Shown here piece by piece: positions 1-6,603 of a stretch of 6,912 nucleotides of DNA. The DNA is from Ruminococcaceae bacterium UBA1448 (GTDB taxonomy: Bacteria > Bacillota > Clostridia > Oscillospirales > Ruminococcaceae), in contig DCTE01000046.1 of assembly GCA_002329405.1 (NCBI GenBank), positions 5,289-12,200 on the forward strand. Direction: 5' to 3'. A program made the translations under genes and the position numbers. The notes under the pieces were generated by a model that saw only the letters and a program-made list of their open reading frames with translations, did no database searches and had not been told where the DNA came from. Within the stretch, counting starts at the first letter, position 1. Every line of letters begins with the position of its first letter.

Positions 1-2
1 CG

Positions 3-110
3 GATATCACATTCGAGTTTGACGGAGACCGTATGACTGCGCAGGGACATTTCAACGTCGGATTTTCGGGCGGAGATATAAAATTCAACGGCTGCGCTGT
101 AAAAGTCTGA
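3..110 (+). CDS. C-terminal end of an unrecognised protein (partial, cut by window start)
   Basis: An open frame runs from the window edge to a TGA at 108-110 and encodes 35 residues, beginning DITFEFDGDRM and ending FNGCAVKV. The other two plus-strand frames are closed early, by TGA at 34-36 and at about 20-22. A strong terminator hairpin starts 24 bp after the stop, as expected at a real gene end. The alternating hydrophobic and polar pattern with many glycines (GFSGGDIKFNG) suggests a beta-strand-rich C-terminal domain, as in many carbohydrate-binding or secreted proteins. I do not recognise the family and infer no function. The next gene is convergent, so this gene belongs to a unit that lies mostly left of the window. 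Confidence 0.6.
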   Translation, partial: DITFEFDGDRMTAQGHFNVGFSGGDIKFNGCAVKV

Positions 111-134
111 TATTGTCTGCCCCGTATATGAGCA

Positions 135-178
135 AAAATACCGCTGCCGCAGTATAGATACTGCGGCAGCGGTATTTT
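135..178. terminator. Bidirectional Rho-independent terminator between convergent genes
   Basis: A perfect 21-bp inverted repeat (arms 135-155 and 158-178) is separated by only two bases, so the real loop must form by opening the inner A/T pairs. The core CCGCTGCCGCAG is GC-rich. Read on plus, the second arm ends in TATTTTAT; read on minus, the other arm ends in TATTTTTGC. Both give U-rich tails. It can therefore end the plus-strand gene (stop 108-110) and the PfoR-like minus-strand gene, whose TAA stop (177-179) overlaps the outer end of the stem. Confidence 0.93.
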
Positions 179-1187
179 ATAATTTCTGGAGCGCCATATC
201 GCCCGGCTTTACCCATCCGATTTTACGCATAATGTAATCAAAAAGCAATGTCAGCACCGCGGGAAGCGCGAAATGCATGAGCAGGACAAGAAGCAGTGTC
301 TGTACGGCTCCGAATGACGCGCTCATTGCGTCAAACGCACCGAACTGGCCTACAAGGCCCGATGTGCCCATGCCGGCGCCTGTCGGGGTGTTGGTCATCT
401 TAAAAACGGCGGTCGATACGGGACCGAGGACCGCTGAAGCGAGCGTCGGTGCTATCCATATAGCCGGACGGCGCATAATATTCGGGAACTGCAGCATGGA
501 TGTACCTACTCCCTGCGATATCAGCCCTCCCCAGCCGTTGTCGCGGAACGAAGCTACGGCAAAGCCCACCATCTGACAGCAGCAGCCCGCCACTGCGGCA
601 CCTGCCGCCAGTCCGTCGATCCCTATCATAATGCATAAAGCCGCCGATGATATAGGTGCGGTCAACGCAAGCCCGACGACGACCGATATGACAATACCCA
701 TGGGAATGGGAGACAGCACCGTCGCGCTGTTTACAAATGCACCGAGAGCGGTCATAAAAGCGGATATAGCGGGTCCGACAAGCAAACCGGCGGCACCACC
801 CGTCACGATTGTGACAAACGGGGTCACAACGATGTCCACTTTGGTTCTGCCCGCCGCAAGTCCGCCCAGTTCCGCTCCCGCGACGGCGGCGATATATGCT
901 CCGACAGGCCCTCCGGCGCCGTAACCGATGGCGCCTGTAACCGTCGAGGTGAAAATGACAAGCGGTTTGGTTTTGAGTCCCCATGCCACAGCAGCGCCTA
1001 TTGCCGAACCTACAACCGGCGATTGGGCGGCTGTCAGTACGGTAAGTCCGGACAGAATGCCGAGCCCCGGTATTTTTGACAGCTGTGATATGATAAGTCC
1101 TACGATAAGCGATGAAAACAATCCAAGCGCCATGGCTCCCATGGCGTCTATGAAGTAACGCTTAAAAAGCTTTTTTACAAGTTCCAT
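177..1187 (-). CDS. PfoR-type PTS EIIC-like membrane protein
   Basis: This is a 336-residue, very hydrophobic polytopic membrane protein. It matches my memory of the EIIC-like family that includes Clostridium perfringens PfoR (Pfam PTS_EIIC_2, often annotated as a PTS IIC subunit or putative toxin regulator). Recognisable conserved stretches are MGAMALGLFSSLIVG (16-30), the TKVDIVVTP loop (115-123), LTAPISSAAL (175-184), NGWGGLISQGVGTSMLQFPN (217-236) and MTNTPTGAGMGTSGLVGQ (264-281). The glycine- and proline-rich loops between membrane segments are typical of the family. The length is close to full size. No EIIA or EIIB domain or gene is adjacent, so sugar phosphorylation by this protein is not shown. 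The start is supported by AAGGA at 1197-1201, nine bases before the ATG, and by a promoter at 1217-1245. Sugar transport or a regulatory membrane role are both possible; the substrate is unknown. Confidence 0.88.
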   Translation of the reverse strand: MELVKKLFKRYFIDAMGAMALGLFSSLIVGLIISQLSKIPGLGILSGLTVLTAAQSPVVGSAIGAAVAWGLKTKPLVIFTSTVTGAIGYGAGGPVGAYIAAVAGAELGGLAAGRTKVDIVVTPFVTIVTGGAAGLLVGPAISAFMTALGAFVNSATVLSPIPMGIVISVVVGLALTAPISSAALCIMIGIDGLAAGAAVAGCCCQMVGFAVASFRDNGWGGLISQGVGTSMLQFPNIMRRPAIWIAPTLASAVLGPVSTAVFKMTNTPTGAGMGTSGLVGQFGAFDAMSASFGAVQTLLLVLLMHFALPAVLTLLFDYIMRKIGWVKPGDMALQKL

Positions 1188-1216
1188 TCTACCATATCCT
1201 TATTGTTTTTTATCAT

Positions 1217-1245
1217 ATTTTAACACATACCGTGTGATTTTGCAA
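1217..1245 (-). promoter_or_regulatory. Promoter of the PfoR-like gene
   Basis: On the minus strand there is a -35 TTGCAA (1240-1245), a 17-bp spacer and a -10 TAAAAT (1217-1222). Transcription would begin near 1210, leaving a short leader before the AAGGA site and the ATG at 1187. It faces away from the ZIP promoter, with about 34 bp between the two -35 boxes. Confidence 0.72.
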
Positions 1246-1279
1246 CAGATTTTTATTAGCATATATCTGAACCGGCTTA

Positions 1280-1308
1280 TTGACACATATAGCGGGATAT
1301 GATAAAAT
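1280..1308 (+). promoter_or_regulatory. Promoter of the ZIP transporter gene
   Basis: An exact -35 TTGACA (1280-1285), a 17-bp spacer and a -10 TAAAAT (1303-1308) preceded by TGA give an extended -10 (TGnTAAAAT). Predicted transcription starts near 1315. This places the upstream ATG at 1299 inside the promoter, so that ATG cannot be the start codon of a transcript made here. Confidence 0.85.
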
Positions 1309-1329
1309 ATATAAAATTTCGCGGATTTC

Positions 1330-1334
1330 GGAGG
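1330..1334 (+). promoter_or_regulatory. Ribosome binding site that fixes the ZIP start at 1341
   Basis: GGAGG, complementary to the 16S 3' end, sits six bases before the ATG at 1341. The in-frame ATG at 1299 is preceded by ACACATATAGCGGGAT, which lacks a well-placed site and lies in the promoter spacer. Confidence 0.88.
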
Positions 1335-1340
1335 CTGCCG

Positions 1341-2123
1341 ATGTTTGATGTTCTGCTGCTGTCAGCCGGAGCCGGTGTTATCGGAACCGGGACAGGCGGT
1401 ATTGCCGGATTGATTTTCGGAAAAAAATCCGACGCGACGGTAAGTTATCTGCTATCGTTCGCGGCCGGTGTAATGCTCAGTATTGTTTTTTTTGACCTCA
1501 TTCCCGAAGCGATTGAACTGTCAGGTACTGTATATACCGTATTCGCCATAATAGGCGGCGCCATCTGCATCTGGGCTCTGAACCGCGCCGTGGATATTAT
1601 CACCGGAACACGCGGCATGCATGTTCTTCCCGGCGAGCTTCGGCACCAGGAGAGTCTTATTGCAAACAACCGCAGCCGGTCCATGCTGAAATCGGGACTG
1701 CTTATGTTCACCGCCATTGCACTGCATAATCTGCCCGAAGGCATGGCAATCGGCTCGGGCGCAGCGCACAACGATAAAATGGGACTTATGCTGGCGGTGC
1801 TTATCGCGCTGCACAATATACCGGAGGGAATCAGTATCGGAGTGCCTCTTATCGAGGGCGGCATGAACCGCGCGAAAGCGGTTTTTCTGACTGCCGTGTC
1901 CGGCTTTCCCACCTTCATAGGCGGCTGGATAGGCGCCCGGCTCGGAAATATCGGAGAATCGTTTATCGCCGCTTCGCTTGCCTTCGCCGGCGGAGCAATG
2001 CTTTATGTGACATTCTGCGAGATACTGCCGCAGTCAACACTGCTTAACCATACGCGCCGGCCGGCTGTTTTCGCAGTGGCTGGCGTCTTGTTCGGTCTTA
2101 TCATAGTACGCGCGCTCAGCTGA
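1341..2123 (+). CDS. ZIP-family divalent metal transporter (ZupT/GufA-like)
   Basis: A 260-residue inner-membrane transporter that probably imports zinc or a related divalent metal (Zn, Fe, Mn). The family hallmarks are clear: HNLPEG at 129-134 in predicted membrane helix 4 and HNIPEG at 158-163 in helix 5. In ZIP proteins these supply the His, Asn and Glu ligands of the metal path. Helix 2 carries the usual SFAAGVMLSIVFFDLIPEA (39-57), and E227 (TFCEILP) lies in helix 7. About eight membrane segments fit, and 260 residues is normal for bacterial ZupT-type proteins. Compared with a longer open frame from 1299, I drop 14 residues because that ATG lies inside the promoter and 1341 has GGAGG upstream. 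The gene is monocistronic and convergent with the MATE gene. Metal specificity cannot be read from sequence, and no metalloregulator gene is nearby. Confidence 0.93.
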   Translation: MFDVLLLSAGAGVIGTGTGGIAGLIFGKKSDATVSYLLSFAAGVMLSIVFFDLIPEAIELSGTVYTVFAIIGGAICIWALNRAVDIITGTRGMHVLPGELRHQESLIANNRSRSMLKSGLLMFTAIALHNLPEGMAIGSGAAHNDKMGLMLAVLIALHNIPEGISIGVPLIEGGMNRAKAVFLTAVSGFPTFIGGWIGARLGNIGESFIAASLAFAGGAMLYVTFCEILPQSTLLNHTRRPAVFAVAGVLFGLIIVRALS

Positions 2124-2140
2124 AGATAAATTGCGCCGGT

Positions 2141-3541
2141 TCAGATGATATTATCAGCCGCCGCCAGCCCCTGTTCTGTCAGCGGACGTATCCACTTTTT
2201 GGATCTGAATCTTCGAAGGCATAAAATAACCTTTAATGTATCCTCCGAAATCAGCATAACCGCAAATACATAAATAAAGGGCAGTCTCAGGACAAACGCC
2301 GATATGACAGTAAGAGGAAGCGCAATACACCACACAAAAAACAGATCGTATTTCATACCCGTTACTGTATCTCCTCCCGAGCGGAACACACCGACGATAA
2401 GTATATACGGAATATTGCGCATAAAAAGTTCCGCACCGTATACGAAAAGAATACCGCGCGCGCTGTCCACCGTTGTCTGCGTTATGGCTCCGGACAGGTT
2501 GAACAGTCCGATAACACCGCTTCTGAGAGAGATTACCGCCGCCCCGACCGCAAGAGACACCAGCGGCACAATTATTGTGAACCGGCGTGCATCTTCATAT
2601 GCCTCGCGCAGACACCCTGCCCCGATAGACTTGCCCACCATGACGCAGCAGGCGTTGCATAATCCGATAAAAAACACAAAACCTATGCCCTCAACAGTAC
2701 GGTAAATGGTTACCGCCGCATAATGCTCGTAACCCATATGACCGAATACGATATTATAGCATACTGTTCCGAGTCCCCAGAGCGACTCGTTAAAAATAAC
2801 CGGCGATGAGATTTTATAAAACCGCAGCAGCATTTCCCTGCCGAATCCGAAAACGGTGCCGGCCGGTGCTATGATAATCAGTTTTTTCCGAACGGAGACT
2901 GCAAGTATAATCAGCGGGCCTGACCAGGCAGATATGCATGTCGCCAGCGCCGCGCCGCGGACCCCCATTTGAGGAAGACCAAATTTCCCGTATATAAGGC
3001 AATAATTTAAAAATGCATTTATGAGCGTTGTAAACAGCGAGGCGTACATCGGAAGGCGGACATTCTCCGTCGACCGCAGCACCGTGCTCAGCGCTCCGTT
3101 CAATGCAGCACCCAAATAAGAAAAACAGGCGATACGCAGGTAAGCTGCTCCCGCCTCCACCACCGCCGGCGTACTGTTGAACAGTGTCACCACGCCCCGG
3201 GGTATAAGCAGACCGACAAGAACGAACAAACCCGATACGGCAACGGTATGCAAAAGCAGTATACCGTAGATGCCGTGTATTTTTTTTATATCCCCTACGC
3301 CCCAGTACTGGGCTATGAAAACAGCCGACCCCGAACTGAGCCCGAACAAAACAAGATTCATCAGCCAATTCCACTGACCTGCCATGCCGACACCCGAAAG
3401 CGCGATATCTCCGAGCTGTCCGACCATTAACGTATCGACAAGCGAAAGGGAACTCATAAGCAAATTCTGAAATGCGATCGGCAGCGCGAGCCGCAGGGTC
3501 GCGCTCCAGAACGCACGGTCGCCAAAATAGTTTCTGAACAT
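2141..3541 (-). CDS. MATE-family multidrug/toxin efflux transporter
   Basis: A 466-residue, twelve-helix membrane protein, normal in length for MATE exporters (Na+- or H+-coupled export of cationic drugs, toxins or metabolites). Its two homologous halves are visible. The first has LALPIAFQNLLMS (18-30), VDTLMVGQLG (35-44), SAVFIAQYWGVGD (72-84) and LRSTENVRLP (155-164). The second begins near SSPVIFNESLWGLG (245-258) and repeats the same loop as VFRSGGDTVTG (385-395), followed by VWCIALPL (403-410). The ATG at 3541 follows CGGAG with a short four-base gap, and an in-frame TAA at 3551-3553 rules out a nearby upstream start. I see no good promoter in the 86 bp before it; that space holds the terminator of the gene upstream. 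Substrate unknown; NorM, DinF or another MATE subgroup cannot be told apart here. Confidence 0.93.
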   Translation of the reverse strand: MFRNYFGDRAFWSATLRLALPIAFQNLLMSSLSLVDTLMVGQLGDIALSGVGMAGQWNWLMNLVLFGLSSGSAVFIAQYWGVGDIKKIHGIYGILLLHTVAVSGLFVLVGLLIPRGVVTLFNSTPAVVEAGAAYLRIACFSYLGAALNGALSTVLRSTENVRLPMYASLFTTLINAFLNYCLIYGKFGLPQMGVRGAALATCISAWSGPLIILAVSVRKKLIIIAPAGTVFGFGREMLLRFYKISSPVIFNESLWGLGTVCYNIVFGHMGYEHYAAVTIYRTVEGIGFVFFIGLCNACCVMVGKSIGAGCLREAYEDARRFTIIVPLVSLAVGAAVISLRSGVIGLFNLSGAITQTTVDSARGILFVYGAELFMRNIPYILIVGVFRSGGDTVTGMKYDLFFVWCIALPLTVISAFVLRLPFIYVFAVMLISEDTLKVILCLRRFRSKKWIRPLTEQGLAAADNII

Positions 3542-3552
3542 AAAACTCCGTT

Positions 3553-3605
3553 AAAAACAACCCGTTTCCGCGGTGCCGTCTGCAGAACAGCATCACGGAA
3601 ACGGG
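3553..3605 (-). terminator. Rho-independent terminator after the oxidoreductase gene, abutting the MATE start
   Basis: On the minus strand, CCCGTTTCCG and CGGAAACGGG form a perfect 10-bp stem (3596-3605 with 3561-3570), followed by TTGTTTTT. The 25-base loop contains a second hairpin, TGCTGT with ACGGCA around a seven-base loop. Its middle pair is a G-U wobble only in the minus-strand RNA. The structure begins 22 bp after the oxidoreductase stop, and its U tract ends a few bases before the MATE ribosome site. Confidence 0.82.
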
Positions 3606-3627
3606 CCGGTTTAATATATGTCAAATA

Positions 3628-4683
3628 TCAGTCGATTTCGATTTTTACCATTTCGCCGGTATCCATCGATTTGTTGCATGCGAGGGTGAACGCAAGCGAG
3701 CGTACGGCATCTCTATAAGGAGATTTTATTCTTGATCCGTCACCCGATATCACGGCGTCGATGAAAGTGCGGTCGCACAGTACGCCGGCATCACCTTCCT
3801 GGCGGAACGATATCACGCCGCCGGAGCTTTTCGCGAGTCCGCCGTCTCCCTTTACCACAAAACCGCCCTTATCAGACGAACCTTCTTCGGCGGGCTTGAG
3901 GCCGTGAATATCGACGGAATCAAGAATGCGCAGGTCAAGGCGCGCGTTGCGGGTGCCGAACGTAATTTTACTGTCAAACGCCGCGCCCGATTTGGCGTAG
4001 CATCCTGTTGATATTGAGCCCAGGGCACCGTTTTTGAATTTTACCGCCGTGACGGAAACATCCTCCGTGTCGTAACCCGGAATATCTGTGATAAATCCTC
4101 TGGCTCCGAACGTAAAGACGCTTTCGGGTTCGCCGTAGAGATAGCGGATAATATCAAATTGGTGTATGGTCTGTTCGACGATCTGACCGCCTGAGGTTGA
4201 GCGCTTTCTCCACCAATCCACACCCGGGACGCCGCCGATACGCGCACACTCGACAAATACGACCTCGTTTTCGGCAATGAACTGCTGTGCGGGAGCGTTC
4301 AGATTGCTGTACCGGCACTGGAAACCGGACGCCGTAATCAGGCCTGCTTTTTCGGCTTTGTCGCGTATTTTTTTGGCGAGATCAAGATCAAGCGCGACGG
4401 GTTTTTCCACAAAGAACGGAATGCGGCGCTTTATGATTTCAAATTCAACCTCTCCGTGGCATGTCGGGGGAATGCAGACAAACACCATGTCAGGTTTGAC
4501 TGTATCAAGCATTTCTTTATAATCGGTGAAAGTCAGGCCTGTTGCCGCCTGTTTTGCGAACGATTCGGCGCGTTCGGGGATCAGGTCGCAGAAACCCGCA
4601 AGTTCAATATCATTGAACTGCAGAAAGTGGCTGAGATGATAACTGCCGATTCCGCCGCAGCCTATTATTGCAAGTTTTTTCAT
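3628..4683 (-). CDS. Gfo/Idh/MocA-family NAD(P)-dependent oxidoreductase
   Basis: A 351-residue cytoplasmic enzyme. The N-terminal Rossmann fold shows the dinucleotide motif GCGGIG (8-13) after a beta strand (KKLAIIG), and IPPTCH (71-76) near the cofactor. The family signature EKP (93-95, in FFVEKPVALD) supplies the catalytic lysine. The C-terminal substrate domain has SGGQIVEQTIHQFDIIRYL (164-182), with H174 and D177 in the usual catalytic positions. Family members oxidise or reduce sugars, inositols and their derivatives; the substrate of this one cannot be named. The start is supported by GGAGG (4693-4697) nine bases upstream and by a consensus promoter at 4725-4752. It follows the GH127 gene by 79 bp with no terminator between, so it can be read with that gene or alone. 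Its own terminator follows at 3553-3605. Confidence 0.93.
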   Translation of the reverse strand: MKKLAIIGCGGIGSYHLSHFLQFNDIELAGFCDLIPERAESFAKQAATGLTFTDYKEMLDTVKPDMVFVCIPPTCHGEVEFEIIKRRIPFFVEKPVALDLDLAKKIRDKAEKAGLITASGFQCRYSNLNAPAQQFIAENEVVFVECARIGGVPGVDWWRKRSTSGGQIVEQTIHQFDIIRYLYGEPESVFTFGARGFITDIPGYDTEDVSVTAVKFKNGALGSISTGCYAKSGAAFDSKITFGTRNARLDLRILDSVDIHGLKPAEEGSSDKGGFVVKGDGGLAKSSGGVISFRQEGDAGVLCDRTFIDAVISGDGSRIKSPYRDAVRSLAFTLACNKSMDTGEMVKIEID

Positions 4684-4724
4684 TAAAGAAAACCTCCGAT
4701 TTTTAATTAATATGTACTTATATC

Positions 4725-4752
4725 ATTATAACGCCCGAACGGTATTTGTCAA
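4725..4752 (-). promoter_or_regulatory. Consensus promoter of the oxidoreductase gene
   Basis: On the minus strand both hexamers match the sigma-A consensus exactly: -35 TTGACA (4747-4752) and -10 TATAAT (4725-4730), with a 16-bp spacer. The predicted start near 4718 gives an AT-rich leader of about 34 bases ending in GGAGG and the ATG at 4683. The -35 begins 10 bp after the GH127 stop codon, so this is an internal promoter of the cluster. Confidence 0.85.
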
Positions 4753-4762
4753 CCGAAATTTT

Positions 4763-6571
4763 TCAGCGTGCCATCAGCCATACTGCCATTTCGCTTTGTC
4801 CGCGGTTGGCAAAAGCGTAATAGGGGATTAACACCGCGTCGAACGCTTCAAGCGGAGCTTTGCCGTAAGTGTAAAGCTCGCCGTCGTTTTTTCGGCGGTA
4901 AGCGCGGACCGACAGCATCGGAACACCCAGCTCCGTATTTACGCCGTGCGTGAATATGGCTTCCGTATCAATCCGTATGTCGCGTATCGGTGCGGGATTG
5001 TCATGCGCTTCGGCGCAATAGATCACGGGCCCGTATGCGACGGCGATCCTGCCCTCGTTGCCTGTGACGCGTGAGTCGGCTGTTATGAATCTTACTTCGG
5101 GCGCGAAATCCAGCTCTATTACCTCGCCGTCCTCCGCATGATAATAAATGTATCCGTCGTCATCTTTCAAACCGTTGTATGCATCGCACCATGAAGGAAC
5201 GCGTACGGCTATGGTGCAGGGTTCGCCGTTCCATGTCACCGTTATTTTACCGTCGGCCGGATATAATGTCTGCTGCTTTATTGTTGCCGGGCTGCCGCCG
5301 AGATTAAAAGACGATTCGGACTGCATGAACTGATTTACGAAAACAGTGCGATTTTCGTCGTCAACGGTGTAAAGAAAATTCGCGACCGAAGCGATAAAAC
5401 GCGTGATATTCGGCGGGCAGCACGAGCAGCCGAAAATTTCGCTGCGTTCGGTCGCCGGATAATGAATTTCTCCGCGGACGGCAAGCAGTGCCGGTGTTAT
5501 CTCAAGCGGATTTTCGTAAAAGAACGATTTTCCGTCGAGCGATATCGAGGACATGAACCCGTTGTACAGTATCCGTTCCACAGTCTCCGCATATACGGCG
5601 TCGGTGCGGAGCAGCTGCATGCGATGCGCGAAAAGCGCGAGTCCGAGAGAAGCGCAGCTTTCCGTATAAGCCGTTACGGACGGCAGGTCATAATCCACGG
5701 TAAAAGCTTCTCCGACGCGGGTCGAACCGATCCCGCCCGTGACATACATGCGCCGTTTTGTGATATTCTCAAACAGTTTTTCGCAGGCGTCCGCAAGTTC
5801 CGGGTCGCCGAACTTTTCCGCGATATCCGCCATCGCCGAGTAGAGATAGACGGCGCGAACGGAATGACCGACGGCGGTAGTCTGCTCACGGCAGGGCAGA
5901 TGTGACTGCGAATACCAAGCCGACGCGCGGTCGTAACCGCGGTCGTTTTCTGTACCGCGTATATCGATAAAATGCTTCGCCAGGTTGAGATATCGGCGCT
6001 CGCCGGTAACGTCCGCGAGTTTTACAAGCGCCAGCTCTATTTCCTCGTGACCCGGCGAATCGAATGACGCGCTTTTTTCGGTCACGAAAACTTTTTCGAT
6101 ATAATCGGCGTAGCGGCACATCGCATCTAGAAATTTGCGTTTGCCTGTCGCTTTAAAATAGGCGACCGCCGCTTCGATAAGATGCCCGGCACAGTAGAGC
6201 TCGTGGTCACCCCGGCGTGTAAAACGCGCCTCGGGTTCAATCACGGTAAAATAGATATTAAAATAGCCGCATTCGTCCTGATGAGCTGCGATTTTATCAA
6301 CCACGCCGTCAACTATAGCTTCAAGTTCCGGCTCAGGAGAATTGGCGATGAGATATGCCGCCGACTCAAGCCATTTCGCTACATCGGAATCCCAGAAAAT
6401 ATGCGGCTTGTTCGGCATTCCTTCTTTCCAGTCGAAATTGAAAGCGTCAAACCGCCCTGTTTCCGTAAAGCGGTCATATATGCTGCGCATACTGACCGTG
6501 CGGACAAGATTCTGCTTATCCGCCCAGAAACCGCCCGTGATGAGTGTTTTTTCAAACGGTATGTTTCTCAT
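4763..6571 (-). CDS. GH127-family glycoside hydrolase (beta-L-arabinofuranosidase-like)
   Basis: A 602-residue enzyme of the Glyco_hydro_127 family, whose characterised member HypBA1 of Bifidobacterium longum removes beta-L-arabinofuranose using a zinc-bound cysteine nucleophile. The family pattern is intact: ITGGFW near the start (11-16), VGHSVRA with H236 (234-240), GEAFTVDYDLP with E288, TESCAS with E304 and C306, and CCPPN with C384 and C385. From my memory of HypBA1 (Glu322, Glu338, Cys340, Cys417, Cys418), the spacing here (16, 2, 78, 1) is almost the same, so the acid/base, zinc ligands and nucleophile appear present. An (alpha/alpha) barrel is followed by beta domains from about residue 400. 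There is no signal peptide, so it should act in the cytoplasm on imported oligosaccharides. AAAGGA (6580-6585) sits eight bases before the ATG. The family also covers other sugars, so the substrate is uncertain. Confidence 0.9.
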   Translation of the reverse strand: MRNIPFEKTLITGGFWADKQNLVRTVSMRSIYDRFTETGRFDAFNFDWKEGMPNKPHIFWDSDVAKWLESAAYLIANSPEPELEAIVDGVVDKIAAHQDECGYFNIYFTVIEPEARFTRRGDHELYCAGHLIEAAVAYFKATGKRKFLDAMCRYADYIEKVFVTEKSASFDSPGHEEIELALVKLADVTGERRYLNLAKHFIDIRGTENDRGYDRASAWYSQSHLPCREQTTAVGHSVRAVYLYSAMADIAEKFGDPELADACEKLFENITKRRMYVTGGIGSTRVGEAFTVDYDLPSVTAYTESCASLGLALFAHRMQLLRTDAVYAETVERILYNGFMSSISLDGKSFFYENPLEITPALLAVRGEIHYPATERSEIFGCSCCPPNITRFIASVANFLYTVDDENRTVFVNQFMQSESSFNLGGSPATIKQQTLYPADGKITVTWNGEPCTIAVRVPSWCDAYNGLKDDDGYIYYHAEDGEVIELDFAPEVRFITADSRVTGNEGRIAVAYGPVIYCAEAHDNPAPIRDIRIDTEAIFTHGVNTELGVPMLSVRAYRRKNDGELYTYGKAPLEAFDAVLIPYYAFANRGQSEMAVWLMAR

Positions 6572-6603
6572 ACAAAAATTCCTTTCGGTTTATATTTTTT
6601 GAA

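Noticed and set aside
400..984. 194-residue minus-strand open frame inside the PfoR-like gene
   Set aside because: Its Arg- and Cys-rich composition is typical of a shadow frame; the overlapping frame encodes a recognisable membrane protein.
1223..1289. ACACATA repeated at 1223-1229 and 1283-1289, and CACA-5-TGTG at 1224-1236
   Set aside because: The repeat is only seven bases in an AT-rich promoter region and the hairpin only four pairs; both are expected by chance.
2119..2158. Possible shared terminator in the 17-bp gap between the convergent ZIP and MATE genes (GCTGA at 2119-2123 with TCAGC at 2154-2158)
   Set aside because: Only five pairs form around a 30-base loop, with no U-rich tail on either strand. 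No convincing terminator is visible here.
2814..3596. 260-residue minus-strand open frame overlapping the MATE gene
   Set aside because: It lies in another frame of the same strand, is rich in Arg, Cys and Gly without domain features, and the MATE frame has clear family motifs over the same bases.
3596..3624. TTGACA at 3619-3624 on minus as a MATE promoter
   Set aside because: At 17 bp spacing the -10 position reads TTTCCG, which is part of the terminator stem; no usable -10 is present.
5462..5905. 147-residue plus-strand frame inside the GH127 gene
   Set aside because: It is antisense to a region holding the catalytic residues of GH127, has no ribosome site of note and no recognisable domain.
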